Origin: Branchipolynoe longqiensis
Taxonomy: Eukaryota > Annelida > Polychaeta > Phyllodocida > Polynoidae
NCBI GenBank assembly: GCA_030323885.1
Contig: CM059190.1
Span: 86,552,762 to 86,616,761, forward strand
Direction: 5' to 3'
DNA length: 64,000 bases
Below are positions 1-11,559 of the stretch, piece by piece (position 1 is the stretch's first letter; every line of letters begins with the position of its first letter). The translations under genes and the position numbers were made by a program. The notes under the pieces were generated by a model that saw only the letters and a program-made list of their open reading frames with translations, did not search any database and had not been told where the DNA came from.

Positions 1-1448
1 TGGATATCATACCCATCTGTTGTCAGTTGGTTCATTTTATAAATGACCGTTGCTAGAATAGGGTGATTCGTTTTCAGTCCAGCAACAGCCAGGAGGCAAG
101 AGAACGAATCACTGTATATAACATAGTTAGTGTGGTTGGATACCTCGATACACTCCAAAGCGAGAAGGAGTGCTCGGGCCTCTGCAGTGAAAATCGAGCT
201 CTGATCTGGCAAACGTACACCAAATTTTTCCCGTCGGCAGACTGCCGCAGCAGCTACCCGGCTTTGGTCTTTCGAACCATCAGTGTATATGGAGAGGTGG
301 TCTGCAAACTGGCCTTGAATCTCTGCATGCAGTCCTTGGTACTCGAGTGGATGTGTCCCAGACTTCCTCAGTTCCGTGAGTCGGAGGATAACCGATGGCT
401 TTCTCAACGACCACGGGGGATGTTCTGGGACTTTGGCATCCTCCAACACAACACGCCAAATCCACGCCCAAGGCCTCCAAATGAGGTTTCATTCGGAGCC
501 TCAGTGGCCGGATGTAATTTGGCCTGGCTTCATACCTGGATTCGTCATGTTGCTCGAATAGACAATTGTGTGCAGGATTCAATGCATTAGTTTTTATCTT
601 GACTACATATTGCATGGCCAGTTTGATTCTCCTGTTATTAAGTGATGGTTCATTGGCTTCGACATAAAGGCTCTGAACTGGTGAGGTGCGGAAGGCCCCA
701 AGGGCCAAGCGCAGTCCCTGGTGGTGGATCGTGTCTAGCAGCCCAATATATGATTTCCTTGCGGAACCATATACTATGCTGCCGTAATCCACTCGTGAAC
801 GAACCAAGGTTCTGTACACGGAGAGCAGAACATCTCTGTCCGCTCCCCACTCTGAGCTGGACAGCACCCTCAGAATATCCAGCGCTTTCAGGCATCTTGT
901 TTTCAGGTACTTTATATGTGGCACAAAAGACAGTTTTGCGTCGAGAATGAGGCCCAGAAATTTGGTTTTCTCAACGACTTTAATGGGATCCCCATCCAGG
1001 GTCAGCTCCGGTTCCGCATGTATTCTACGCAGCAGGCAGAAGTGCATGCAGACTGTTTTGGTCTTGGAAAATTTGAAACCGTTCAGAACTGACCATCGAT
1101 GGATCCCATTTATGCTTGGTTGTAGCTGTCTCTCTATGACATTCATGTTAGCCCACCCTGTAATATAAAACAAAGTCGTCCACGAAAAGACTACAGGAGA
1201 CCCCCTGCTTTACAGCAGCAGCAATACCATTGACCTTGACCCCGAAAAGGGTCACGGCCAGTATGCTGCCTTGAGGTACTCCTAGTTCCTGTGAGTGTAG
1301 GCGGGAATAGGTAGTCTTGACACGGACGCGGAAATGCCTGAAGGCAAGAAAGTTCCTGATGAAAATTGGCAAGTGGCCACGAAGGCCAATCGCATGAAGA
1401 TCCTCCATGATGCCATGCTGCCACGTTGTGTCATAGTGGCAGCATGGC
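1..1448 (-). mobile_element. 5'-truncated non-LTR retrotransposon relic, RT plus RNase H (I-clade-like)
   Basis: Read on the minus strand, this is the 3' half of a LINE polyprotein that runs off the left window edge. From 1440 down to about 1180 it encodes RT palm pieces: the GVPQGSIL motif and the catalytic FVDD box. From 1173 to about 480 a second frame carries the RT thumb/connector (KFLGLILD). From about 500 to 1 a third frame carries an RNase H domain with YTDGSK, FTAEARAL and YSDS, which supply the expected acidic residues. RT followed by RNase H is typical of the I group; the exact clade is inferred. At least two frameshifts, one just after FVDD and one near 490, make it inactive. The 5' side stops where a 95-bp tandem array begins. 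Confidence 0.85.
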
Positions 1449-1858
1449 ACTAAGGAAGGAAGGTGGGTGAGACATTCAATGTATGTCACAGGATGATAAA
1501 CGAAAGAAGTACAGACAAAGAAATGAAGGAAATACAAGACGGGACTAAGGAAGGAAGGAGGGCGAGACATTAAATGTATGTCACAGGGTGATAACCGAAA
1601 GAAGTAGAGACAAAGAAATGAAAGCAATACAAGACGGGACCAAGGAAGGAAGGTTGGTGAGACATTCAATGTAAGTCACATGGTGATAAACAAAAGAAGT
1701 AGAGACAAAGAAATGAAGGAAATACAAGTCGGGACCAAGGAAGGAAGGTGGGTGAAACATTAAATGTATGTCACAGGGTGATAAACGAAAGAAGTAGAGT
1801 CAAAGAAATGAAGGAAATACAAGTTGGGACCAAGGAAGGAAGGTGGGTGAGATGTAGG
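1449..1858. repeat. 95-bp tandem repeat, about 4.3 units
   Basis: Units start at 1449, 1544, 1639, 1734 and 1829, exactly 95 bp apart, each opening with AC(T/C)AAGGAAGGAAGG and containing ATGTCACAGG and AAAGAAATGAAGG. Units differ at only a few positions, so the array is fairly young. It abuts the broken 5' end of the LINE on its left and fades into a G-rich stretch (to about 1925) on its right. Confidence 0.93.
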
Positions 1859-3087
1859 TGAAGGTGGGTGGGTGGAGATGGGGATGGGGGTGGGGGTGGG
1901 GAGAGGCAGTTGGGAGGAAATGAGAGGAAACAATAGATAAGACCATGGTTACTTTAAAGGGAGGTTACAGAGTGAGGGAGAGCGAGAGGTTACGGGGAAG
2001 GAGGCCCCAGGAAAACTACAGCAGAGCACAGCACAGCAGCACAGTAATTATATACTGCATTATGGGTAGTGTGACAAGCGCGCGCAACATCAAAGCGCAG
2101 CGTTCCCAATTAGACTAAATGGCACACAAATTGAAGGTGTAAAACACACACACAGCAGCCCAAGGGGATCTGTAATATACGGCACTGCCAGAAGGATCCT
2201 GTGGGCACACACATGATCATTAGCAGGCACACAAAGAGACGTTAATGTCGCCATATCTGAAGGAGGCCCCCTCAACAGACCATTTGCTTTGTGGGTCACA
2301 AATAACCCGTAACAGACAATCCTACAGATCTGCACCTGGTGCAAAGTCTGCGCAGTGTGTCAGCCGGCATGCAACTCATACGGAAAGATCTGTTAGTGTT
2401 AGAAATAACATGGGCGCACCCTTACATATTCACCACCGCCAGGGCAGCATTCTGTGGGAGCTTCCTTAGAATTGATTGGGCTTTTGCTCATGAAGCACAT
2501 TCACGACCTTTGCGTGTGGATAGACTGCCATTCATGAGAAACTTGTTTATTATGAACCATCAATGGGATAAAATAAACACTGGAGTACCTTCAACGATCT
2601 GACAATCTACATATGCATGTAGCATATTTTGAGAATCCCCAATTGCCATATACATTTAGATAACTATTTCAGGTTGATTGTTATAATCTATAACTTAATA
2701 TTGGAGATATTTGAAGTGAAAGCATGTCAAATTAATCTTGTGTGCATAATAAATTGTTAGACAATTATGCTTTAGCAGTGACAGGTTCTATATTAAATGA
2801 CCTATCATTCCTCACATTCATCAATAAAAGCTTACTGAGTGCACTAGTATTAATCTAAGTTGGATATGTTGGATCAAATCTTGGTAAATGTTTTAGTTTT
2901 GAAATTGTTTCATTAAACTATGCAGTTTTAACACATGAATTACTTGATTCGTGAACAGGGGAAGAACAACCATAATTGCATGGTTCAATGGCTTTGAGTT
3001 TGTGCTATTTTTTAAAGATAAATATATCAGGTTGTTACAATCGCCTTGACTTCAATTTGAGGCAACTTTTATTGTTGAATGTATAAT
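1859..3087. other. No gene seen; G-rich start, repeat-Y fragment at the end
   Basis: The first 70 bases are GGGTGG-type low complexity. From 1930 to 2690 I recognise nothing; the open frames there are short and lack domain signatures. From about 2690 to 2930 the sequence resembles a dispersed AT-rich repeat (Y) also seen near 3645-3893, 34255-34940, 59925-60185 and around 60880-62880. Confidence 0.5.
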
Positions 3088-3641
3088 GGTGCTGTCACAT
3101 TACGACGCTTCTCGCCAATGCGCGTTGACGTATGTGATTTTTTTTGGCGGAACGTCGGGATACGTCAGGAAGCGTTAAGTGCACATTAGGCGCACGTTGG
3201 TATTCATAGATGGATGGCGATGTGCGTCAGGGGATCGGGGATGCTTGCACAAACCTTTTGACGCGCGACAACGTGCGGGTGCCAACATTATGGCGATGTT
3301 AGGGGCGCATCGAGATACGTCAGACGTGCTGGAATAACGTTATGCGAACGCTAGGCACTCGCCACGTGCGCGAGAGGCTCGTTGCGCCAAACTGTTGTTT
3401 TGTTTGTTTGTTGTTGTTTTACATGCTGGCAACATCTAAGGTCATAACAGGACGGTGAGCCAAACCTTTTTAGTTTTTTTTCTCACGCGTCGATATACAT
3501 TACCACAACGTCGGCCGCGCGCTACCAACACGTTGTGCTGACATCAAACTTTTTCCCACCGCACCGAAAAGTTTGACGTTTCTCGACTTTTTTTGCGTGT
3601 TGGCGGCGCGCCGGCGAGAAGCGTCATAATGTGACAGGGCC
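3088..3641. mobile_element. Non-autonomous DNA transposon with about 29-bp terminal inverted repeats
   Basis: The left end GGTGCTGTCACATTACGACG is matched in inverted orientation by the right end, whose reverse complement begins GGCCCTGTCACATTATGACG; pairing continues through GCTTCTCGCC. The interior is rich in CG and ACGTC words and encodes nothing recognisable. A SINE-A tail fragment (about 3396-3460) lies inside, showing the element is old enough to have been hit. The target duplication is not clear, so the superfamily is left open. Confidence 0.8.
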
Positions 3642-3644
3642 ATA

Positions 3645-3893
3645 ACTTTAGCGCCATCTGATGTGAAAACAAGCCAAATTAATTTTGGCACGCTTGTCGA
3701 AATTCTGATGCCACACGCTTCATAAGTAACATGTTCTATTAAATTGACTTATTACTCCCTTCTATGCAGCAACAAATGCTTAATGTATTCTTCTATGCAG
3801 CAACAAATGTTAAATAAGTGAAGTTGGATATGTAAGATCAAATCTAGATGAGTATTTTGGCTTAGAAAATGTTATGCTTTCATCGGACTATGT
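3645..3893 (-). repeat. Dispersed repeat Y, partial copy
   Basis: Shares word order with the 2690-2930 and 34620-34930 stretches: a CTATTAAATTGA-type block, TTGGATATGTA, TCAAATCTAGAT and TTCATCGGACTATG. It contains a short internal duplication (TTCTATGCAGCAACAAATG twice, around 3760-3810). No coding capacity. Confidence 0.5.
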
Positions 3894-4003
3894 ACAGTAA
3901 AACCTCCCTAACCGACCACTTCCACAGATCGACCACTCCCCTATAACGATTGCTTTATTTGGGTTCCAACAATACCATTGTAACTTAGAGAGGTTTTACT
4001 GTA
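3894..4003. mobile_element. 110-bp MITE with TACAGTAAAACCTC termini
   Basis: Perfect terminal inverted repeats read TACAGTAAAACCTC at the left and GAGGTTTTACTGTA at the right. Including the flanking TA this matches the TA target duplication usual for Tc1/mariner-pogo elements. A longer relative with the same ends lies at 30599-30794. The size and lack of coding make this a MITE; the assignment to pogo/Tigger-like elements is inference from the terminal sequence. Confidence 0.85.
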
Positions 4004-4724
4004 GATAGAAGATTGACCTCTAACCAGAGTAGGGGTGAATGACAACCATGCCTAAATCTGAGCAAAAACTGCTTCAAATGGGAGTTAACTGTGGAGGGAG
4101 TGGTTCCAATGCACAGTATCTATATTGACGTATAGTTGGTCAAATGTCAGAGGATGCAAAAAAAAAACACCAAGATGGCTGCCCCAGAATGCTTTCGATT
4201 CGAGTTTTAAAGTCTATTAATCTACATTTCACCAATTCTTCATTCAAAAGTAGCGGATAAATATAAAGAGTTATGTGGGGGATATATTTTGCTTCTTAGA
4301 TTAAGAATTTATCTGGCTGTTTCATTTACCCAGCCTCCCGACATCTTTTTTATAACGTCAGCAGCCCTGTCACAGGATCAGGGCTGCGGAAGAAACTATG
4401 GACTATGCAACTTCAACCAAACCAGCAAACAATCCTGTGAAAGAAAACGAATTCGATAATACACAAAATATATATATATATGTTGAGAAGCGAGTTGATG
4501 GTGATACGGAAAGCTTTTTGCTAACAATAACATATATAGGCGCACAGCTACATATTCAGCACGGTCAGGGTTTGTTGGCTGTGCGCATGTGCACGATGAG
4601 ACTCGCGGGGACTGACCGCTTCACCGGGGCCTCATTAGTGCCTTTTTACTACTGCAGAACCCGCGCCAATCCTACCGCACTGAACCGGCAGGGGATTCAG
4701 GCCAACCGCTCAGTACTTGATGGA
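4004..4724. other. No gene seen
   Basis: I find no domain, splice-site pair or repeat end that I can support. The open frame starting at 4398 runs into the following low-complexity tract and gains its length from it. Confidence 0.5.
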
Positions 4725-5045
4725 GGGGGGGGGGGGGGGGGGGGGGCAGCGTCAGAGAGGTGTGGGAGAGGCGGCATCAGAGAGGTGGGGGGGGGAGGGA
4801 GGAGGGAGAGAGAGGAGGGAGAGAGAGGAGGGAGAGAGAGGAGGGAGAGAGAGGAGGGAGAGAGAGGAGGGAGAGAGAGGAGGGAGAGAGAGGAGGGAGA
4901 GGAAGGAGAGAGAGAGAGAAGGGAGAGAGAGAAGGGAGAGGAGGGACAGAGTAAGGAGAGGGGAGGGAGAGAGGAGGGACAGAGGAGAGGAGGGACAGAG
5001 GAGAGGAGGGACAAAGGAGATGAGGGACAGAGGAGGGACAGAGGA
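4725..5045. repeat. Poly-G tract followed by (GGGAGAGAGA)-type purine repeat
   Basis: A run of 22 G (4725-4746) leads into GAGGGAGAGA repeats that decay into GAGGAGGGACA units. All-purine composition keeps several frames open on both strands, so the open frames here are artefacts. Confidence 0.95.
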
Positions 5046-5469
5046 CTACATTTGTGGGCATGCCTGGAAAAGGTGAGGGGCATGATGAAAAGGGGTAATC
5101 CAGCTTCCTGCTGCAGGGGTTTCAGGGGCAGGCTGCACACTCAGGGGTGAAAGTGGTATCTGACAACAACAAAAAAGCAGTATTCTGTGGCGAGGAATCT
5201 GTAAATAATCCAAGAACATTAACAACTGAAGGTTGCTTTAATAGTAGTATCTTTATCATAGTAGTTATTATCTTATACTGAACAATATCATGAAATATCC
5301 TTGAAAACACAGACACTCTCCCATAGGCTTAGCACTGTAAGTGAATTGCAGACAATTACTATCCTACCACTATCTTGGCTCCATTCCAATAAAGATTATC
5401 TTTGGACAGCATTCCATTGTCCTTGTGACTATATTATAACCCATGCTGCTAATTCCCATTTTCTCTCTG

Positions 5470-5530
5470 CTTGTTTCTGTTTGTTTGGGTTTTATGTCCT
5501 TTTAACACCTAAGGTAATTTGGACTGACCA
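5470..5530 (-). repeat. SINE-A tail fragment
   Basis: GTTTGGGTTTTATGTCC followed by ACACCTAAGGT matches the 3' tail of SINE-A in antisense; the rest of the element is missing. Confidence 0.55.
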
Positions 5531-5600
5531 ATTGCCGTCATATATACATTTAGAAATAATTAATCGGAAATCTGCGAAATGGTGGATATATCTTTAATCC

Positions 5601-5926
5601 CTGCACTCGATAGGCATCTTCACTGGTAAGAGCACAGGCTTCGTGTGCGGAAGGTTGGGAGTTCGAAACTCGGCCGAGTGAAACCAATGACTTACAAAAT
5701 TGATTATCATTGCTACCAAGCCTGCATTACTAGGATAGAGCAAAAGCTGGTTAGCTTAATATCAGGATAATGTGACTGAGTGGGAAATCGGGTCATGGTG
5801 CTGGTAGCCTGGTCATCCAGTGGGGCAGCACTATAAAGTCGCCATGAGCGTACACTGTTACAAGTCGGTACCCATCCTGATATGACCTTAGATCTTAACA
5901 GGATGTAAAACCCCAACAAACAAATC
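5601..5926 (+). mobile_element. SINE-A copy, sense
   Basis: A degraded tRNA-like head (GGTAAGAGCACAGGCTTCG, then a box-B-like GAGTTCGAAACTC) is followed by the family body (ATGTGACTGAGTGGGA, GGGGCAGCACTATAAAG, CAAGTCGGTACCC) and ends in a CCCCAACAAACAAA tail. The full family description is given at 32458-32807. Confidence 0.85.
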
Positions 5927-6011
5927 ACTACTCTGCAACCATTGACAAAACAGTGCCCATGGTAATGAGGCGGCAGGCAGAAACACATACTGACACGGTC
6001 AGAGAATAATG

Positions 6012-6300
6012 GTGGGTTGGTTGATTGTTGGAGTTTTACACCTTGGCAACATTTAAGGTCATATCAGGATGGGAACCGACTTGGGGGTTTGAAACCTCTA
6101 CGGTTACTCACTGCAAAAACTGCAGCATTGGGTGCCATGAGTGACAGTGTGCACTCATGGCGACTTTTAGTGCTGCCTCACTGGGAGACCAGCCCGCCAG
6201 CACCACGACCCGATATCCTACTCAGTCCAATTATCCTGATAAGAAGCTAACCAGTCTTTGCTCTATCCTAGTAATGCAGGCTGGGTAGCAATGATTATGG
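6012..6300 (-). mobile_element. SINE-A copy, head-truncated, with about 57-bp insertion
   Basis: Antisense family body from the tail (GGAGTTTTACACC) to CTATCCTAGTAATGC. About 57 extra bases (roughly 6082-6138) interrupt the body between ACCGACTTG and GTGACAGTG. The tRNA-like head is absent. Confidence 0.8.
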
Positions 6301-6882
6301 GTTCAAAGTGGGCATTGGGCGACCCCACTTCCGGGTGTGTGAACACTCCAAGTCGCAGCTCAAGTTACTCACCCAGGACTAGCTCACAGTAACTCAGAAT
6401 ACACGTGCTGAATATGAGCACTGTGGTTCCACAATAGACCATTTCCACGGGACTGTTGCCCACATTAGTTCTTACCATTGGCGGTGGAAATGGTCTCTTG
6501 AATATCGGGGACTACCAACGAATCAATCAGTCCCACAGAGAATCTAGCATCACAATTGTACATGATAGTCCTAACATGTGTAATTCACGGGGCGGAGGCG
6601 GGGGCCAACACGAAGTCTATGGTGGTGCCATCTACAGGGAAACGCTGGAACTAACACATATCGGCCCCGGCTCCCCCACGCTGTCTGGCGGATCCGCCAC
6701 AAACTAGCGGCCAGGCACCACCACCAGGACCGCAACGGCTCCATCCTCCCAGGAGTAAAATTTCCCGCCGAAACGGTCATGTGACCGAACCCCGCCAGGT
6801 TCAAACCACACAACCGCCTAACCACCCGACACGAGAACCCCTTACCCTTCCTTCCTTCCTATCCTACAGGATACGAGACGCC
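6301..6882. other. No gene seen; possible leader of the Ngaro-like element
   Basis: This stretch precedes the first ATG of the Ngaro-like relic and could hold its 5' repeat, but I found no repeat pair with the region after 9660 that would prove it. TCCTACAG just before the ATG resembles a splice acceptor, without other support. Confidence 0.35.
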
Positions 6883-7430
6883 ATGCCTAACGCAAGGAAA
6901 TCCGCAAGAAAAGCTGCAGCAAAGAACAAAGACACACCAAGTGACCAAGGCAGCGAGGGAGGCCGAGGACGGCCGAGGACGGCACAGCCTGAACCAGAGT
7001 GTGACTCAAACACTGGAGGAAATACACCCGAGCGATCGCCCAAGTGAAAGACGCCGCCGGCCACGGACATGCGGGCACCGTCAACATCACGTGCCAACCA
7101 CGCAACACAAGGCATAGTGGAAGCAGTCAAAGCTGCAATGGCCACACAGATGAGAGACCTCCATGGCTGCCCACATCAGTGTGCTAAAATCTGAGCTCGA
7201 GGCCAGGATGGACGCGATGGGAGTCAATACCACGGAGGAAAAGATACAATGAACCTGACACGGAGGAGTCAACGTCGGAGGAGTGTGACAGTAACAGTGA
7301 CAGCCAGGAGGACTGTATCGTGACCAAAGCTAGGTCAACGAAACGCCCACGCGCGACCGGCAACAGTCAGTTCGCCGCGCTGCACACACCAGCCCCTCAC
7401 AGGAGGAAAACAACTCGCAACGGATCATGG

Positions 7431-7764
7431 ATTTGTTTCTTTGTTGTTGCTTTACATCCTAGAAACATCTATTTGTTTGTTTGTTTGTTGTTTTACGTCC
7501 TAGCAACATCTAAGGTCATATCAGGATGGGTACCGACTTGTGACAGTACGCACTCATGGCGATTTTATAGTGCTGCCCCACTGGGAAATCAGGCCGCGGC
7601 ACCATGACCCGATATCCCACTCAGTCACATTATCCTGACACTGAGTTAACCAGCCCTTGCCCTATCCTAATAATGCCGAGCACCAGGCTAGGAAGCAACA
7701 AGTATCAATTTTTAAGTCATTGGCTTGACTCGACCAGGGTTAGAACACACGATCTACCAACACG
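7431..7764 (-). mobile_element. SINE-A copy inserted in the Ngaro-like relic, with 11-bp TSD
   Basis: The antisense SINE-A body and tail are flanked by ACGGATCATGG at 7420-7430 and again at 7765-7775, an 11-bp target-site duplication. The tail side carries a partial duplication of the GTTGTTTTAC start (7431-7470). The insertion separates the gag-like part of the host element from its RT part, so it came later. Confidence 0.93.
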
Positions 7765-8956
7765 ACGGATCATGGAAGAAGACGTTAAAAAAGGAGGAAC
7801 AAGCGTACCACAAAATGTATACAACAGTCCCGACTCTCGAAGGGAGAAAAACACTGTACAACCCCTACCGCCCATGGTTTCAGACGAGCCCCATGATGAC
7901 ACGCCCCAAAAAGGACTCTTGACAGTAGGCGTGTCATCGTGGACCTCAACTGGCCACACGCCGGGAGTGTCAATGCTGGAATAGCAAGAGGCTTCTACCA
8001 GGGTAGCCCCACAGCCTCACCAATGTGATGGATGCCGCCGACGATGTGGCATGGCTGGGCACTGGATGCTACCTGTGGTGCGCCGACCTTGCTAGGGTGT
8101 ACCGACAACTACGTACATGCCCACTCTCCACACCACTCTTCGACATAAAGATAGACATCTGCTACTATACCGACATCGCTCCACCATTCGGTGGCATACC
8201 TCATCCATGGCATGTGCCCGCACTACGAATGCCGTCGTCTACCTGCTGAGGTAGAGGGGTCATTTTGTATATTGTTATCTGCCCCAGATTGCCAGGCAGC
8301 AGATGATGCGTGCAGGGACCTCACCGTCCCCAAGTGCCACCCACCAGCCAAGTCCATTGAGTGGCCTGGTTTCCACATATCTGCAGAAGATATGAGGGTG
8401 ACCATACCCCATAGCAAACTTAAAGACAGCAGGTCCTCGAATCTGGCACTGGCAGAGACAGTGTCCTCACAGCGTGCGCCAGGGAAATCTGGCTGTACGC
8501 TGCAACACACAGATGTGAGGTCGAAATAAAACAGAAACCTGGCAGAGACCTTATCCTTGCTGAGCACGAGGGCATTTGACACAACGGCCAGGGCAGATCG
8601 CCTCACTAGGGACCTAACATTGTAGAGGTAGAGGTCTCATTTGAAAATGTATTCACTGCTGGCTTGTAGGGAAGCCCAGGAATCTCACACTAAATTGCTC
8701 CTCTATTCCCAGGCTACCCCGAAGACATCCACAACAGAATCCTAGAGGTGTACTTCAGCGACCTGGCGAGCGGTACCTGGAGGAACAAGGCAGCGCAGCC
8801 GAGGAAGTACCTCCAGTTCACGAAGCGCTACCAGCTCAATCCGATCTCCCCGACACAGTATGACATCATGGCGTACTTCACCTCAAAGAGACCCTCGCCT
8901 CCCCCGGTGGGGCGATCAACTACATAAGCGGCACACATACCTGCGTCTGCCTCTTT

Positions 8957-8982
8957 GGGGGGGGGGGGGGGGGGGGGGGGGG
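8957..8982. repeat. Poly-G run of 26 inside the recombinase relic
   Basis: Twenty-six consecutive G interrupt the recombinase reading between YISGTHTCVCLF and the AAFDTYPTTL-like continuation. This is one of several homopolymer G/C runs over 20 bases in the window. Confidence 0.97.
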
Positions 8983-9660
8983 CAGGTGGCTGCATTCGAC
9001 ACATACCCTACAACACTGATGAAGAGAGGTCTGCAACGTCTATCCAGCCACGTGAAGACCCCGGCCCTGCCCATCACACCAGACCAAGTCCGAGCCCTGG
9101 TCCAATACCTTCGGGAGTCAGGGCCCCAGGCCCAGGCGCTTACTGTTGCGCTGTTACTCGCATATGCCACCCTCCTCAGGCAGGGCAAACTCCTCGCCAC
9201 CAACTCAGACCAAGACCACGGCCACTACTTGAGACGACACGGTATCACCACAACTCCATCCGCTCCACGAAGACCAGGTGGAGCGCGGGTCAGAGCTTCG
9301 ACATCATCAACACCCATCATCAGCGCTCCCAGTGCTGCCCAGCGGCAGCATGGGAGCAATATGTCAGGTTCCAATGACCACGCTCCAGGGTGGGCGGCCC
9401 CTCTAGCCGCCCACCCTCCTGGTGGCAGTAAGAACAGGGCTAGCAGCAGTCGGTATCGCGTCACCGCACCGGTACACGCTGCATAGCTTGCGGATGGGCG
9501 TGTAATAGCTGTGCGGGGCCCAGGCATGCGAAGCAGCAGGCAGGCCGATCCAGCAGATCATGCAGCTGGGCTCCTGGACCTCCGCGGCGGTTCATGTATA
9601 TGTCCCCAAGGACCCGGTACCAAGCGGCCCTCAAACCCTCCAGTAATTGGTTGAGGGTTC

Positions 9661-10096
9661 GAGCCCCGCCTACCTGACCGTGACACTTTTTAACCTTGAA
9701 CTTTGACCCTGAATTTTGAACTTCACAAACTTGAACTGATTGATTCATGTTACATAATGCTCATTTGGCCCTAAGCTACCCTTCTCTCTATCATGCTCTA
9801 AATAAAACCACTATACCCACACATTCTCTCTGCCTTTCGTGAATTATACCAACGTCAGAATTAGAAACGCTCGTATAGACTCATTAAGATAATTGGTGTC
9901 CAGAAGTCTACGGATACTTGTTTCACGCCTGCAGGTCCCTTGGAATGGTATGTAAAACTAGGCGTACTCTAACAACAGTCAGATTAACTTTCCCAGTCGT
10001 GAGAGAATTACACTCGGAGTTAATTATCAACAGAGCTGTCGACAACCCACTACCATTGTACTTGGAAAGGGGCTCACTATACTAACTAGAAGTATA
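9661..10096. other. No gene seen; probable 3' end of the Ngaro-like element
   Basis: AT-rich sequence after the recombinase relic. It may contain the element's 3' repeats, but I could not match it to the leader. Confidence 0.35.
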
Positions 10097-10517
10097 TGTT
10101 TGTTGTTTTACGTCCCATCAACATCTAAGGTCATATCAGGACGGGTACTGACTTGTGACACTGTGTACTCATGGCGACTTTATAGTGCTGCCTCACTGTG
10201 AAATCAGGCTGCCAGCATCATGACCTGATATCCCACTCAGTCACTTTATCCTCACGCTGAGCCAACCAGTCCTTGCCCTATCCTAATAATGCCGAGCACC
10301 AGGGGCCATATGCATGGAGCAGTGTTAGGAGGCAAAACGCGTTTAGCACGGGATTTCTGGTTTAGCGCAGACACGTTGGTATGCATGGATAACACCCTGG
10401 CTAGGTAGCAACAGACATCAATTTTATAAGTCATTAGTTTGATTCGGCTCGGATTCGAACTCCCGACCTTTAGCACGGGAAGCCTGCGCTCTACCGATTG
10501 AGCCACCGCGTACGGTA
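10097..10517 (-). mobile_element. SINE-A copy, full length, with a nested TIR insertion
   Basis: The antisense copy runs from the TTGTTTTACGTCC tail to the tRNA-like head (TTCGAACTCCCGACC, CTACCGATTGAGCCACCGCG). About 100 bp at 10301-10400 interrupt the body between GAGCACC and CTAGGTAGC. The insert begins AGGGGCCATATGCATGG and contains GCAAAACGCGTTTAG, as does the TIR element at 50862-51430, so it is probably a short relative. Confidence 0.9.
10301..10400. mobile_element. Short TIR element nested in SINE-A
   Basis: About 100 bp starting AGGGGCCATATGCAT and ending ATGCATGGATAACACCCTGG, roughly palindromic at its ends. It shares the terminal word GGGGCCATATGCA and the internal AAAACGCGTTTAG with 50862-51430. 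The SINE around it reads through once the insert is removed. Confidence 0.7.
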
Positions 10518-10740
10518 CTAGATGTAGAACATCGTTACGATAGTATAACCTGATTCTACCTACTCCCACAACTTACATTACCACCACTTCCTGGTTACTT
10601 TTTAGAACCGTTTTTCAACTCCGACAGTACTCCAGAAGTATCTGCAAAACATCTACACATGCCAAGACGGCGGGTGCAGATGGTGTATGCTGGGAGTTGG
10701 TTAAAAGCAGTAGCCATTTCCTGAAAGAAATCCGCTAATA

Positions 10741-11481
10741 GACGAGATCGCCGTTCCGACTGCGCATGCGCTGAAAACGGCGTTGGCAGCAAAGCAAATG
10801 TGTCTGGCCATTGAGTTTGCCGATACACGTAGGGCAAACCTTCGATTTGATTCAAAATGAATAGGAATACATAACAATTTGGCATAAACATGTGTGCCCA
10901 CATGCAATATAATGATCTGATGAATATAGCTAAGACAAAACAAGCCACAGTTAAACATTTTTAGCTAAGAAACATACAATTCCACACAAAACAATCAGTG
11001 ATATCCACATCACCATTATTAATTCTTGTTCTAAATATCAAAATGCCAAATGTATCAACATACACTTGTTTCAGAGAAATATATAACCAATATCTGATTA
11101 ACCCTACTCATTCTACATGTCGTTAACCATAGGATATAAATAAAAACATTAATAAAATAAGTCAAACTGACTCTGGCTATGGTTCTAACACTAGTCTTGA
11201 GTGCCCAGATTTGTCTAAATCTAAATGCACATGGCATAAGATGTGCTGAGTATATTGATGTAAATGCAATGCTGGATAAAAGATTAATATCGTAATTTAT
11301 TATATATAAATTTTTTTAGTTGGTATTCTATGTTTAAAACAAGAGCTGAGATGAGCTGAAACTAACACATTTCATAGCTGACCCAGTGTATTAGCATGTG
11401 TCATGTGCTTCTCGTGGGTTTGTTTTTCTTCTACGCATCCCACAATGCACTGTGCCGCTAGAATGGTGATGTAGTCTATTG
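10741..11481 (-). repeat. Repeat X, full copy
   Basis: About 740 bp aligning nearly end to end with 41248-41991; part of the same repeat is split by a DIRS insertion at 53625-53757 and 59101-59265. Shared landmarks are GCATGCGCTGAAAACGGC, GGCCATTGAGTTTGCCGATA, AATATAATGATCTGATGAA and GCATCCCACAATGCAC. The outer ends are weakly inverted (ATAGAC...GTTCC against ATAGACTACATC...GTTCC), so it may be a non-autonomous DNA transposon. No coding capacity. Confidence 0.8.
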
Positions 11482-11559
11482 ATATATTCATTACGCAACG
11501 ACAACTTCACGGGGCGGGCTGCACTTGGACAGGCTACGGCAGCGGAGGCGGGGGGTGTG

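Larger units (their letters stand above)
6883..9660 (+). mobile_element. Ngaro-like tyrosine-recombinase retrotransposon relic
   Basis: Pieces of one retroelement follow in order across several frames. First comes a basic gag-like N-terminus from 6883 (MPNARKSARKAAAKNK). RT fragments begin near 7930 (RRVIVDLNWPH) and continue at about 8025-8215 (GCYLWCADLARVYRQLR, YTDIAPPFGG) and 8330-8430 (WPGFHISAEDMRVTIP). A tyrosine recombinase region runs from about 8700 to 9650, with LLLAYATLLRQG, an HSLR box (His codon 9482, Arg 9491) and a final Tyr codon at 9599 in AVHVYVP. The RT catalytic YxDD segment and most of RNase H are deleted, and frameshifts are frequent. RT plus recombinase with this wording fits Ngaro/DIRS elements; Ngaro rather than DIRS is inferred. 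A SINE and a poly-G run also break it. Confidence 0.82.

Noticed and set aside
4398..5150. Long frames on both strands over the purine-rich tract
   Set aside because: Length comes from stop-free GGGAGAGA composition; no domain, and frames occur in several phases at once.
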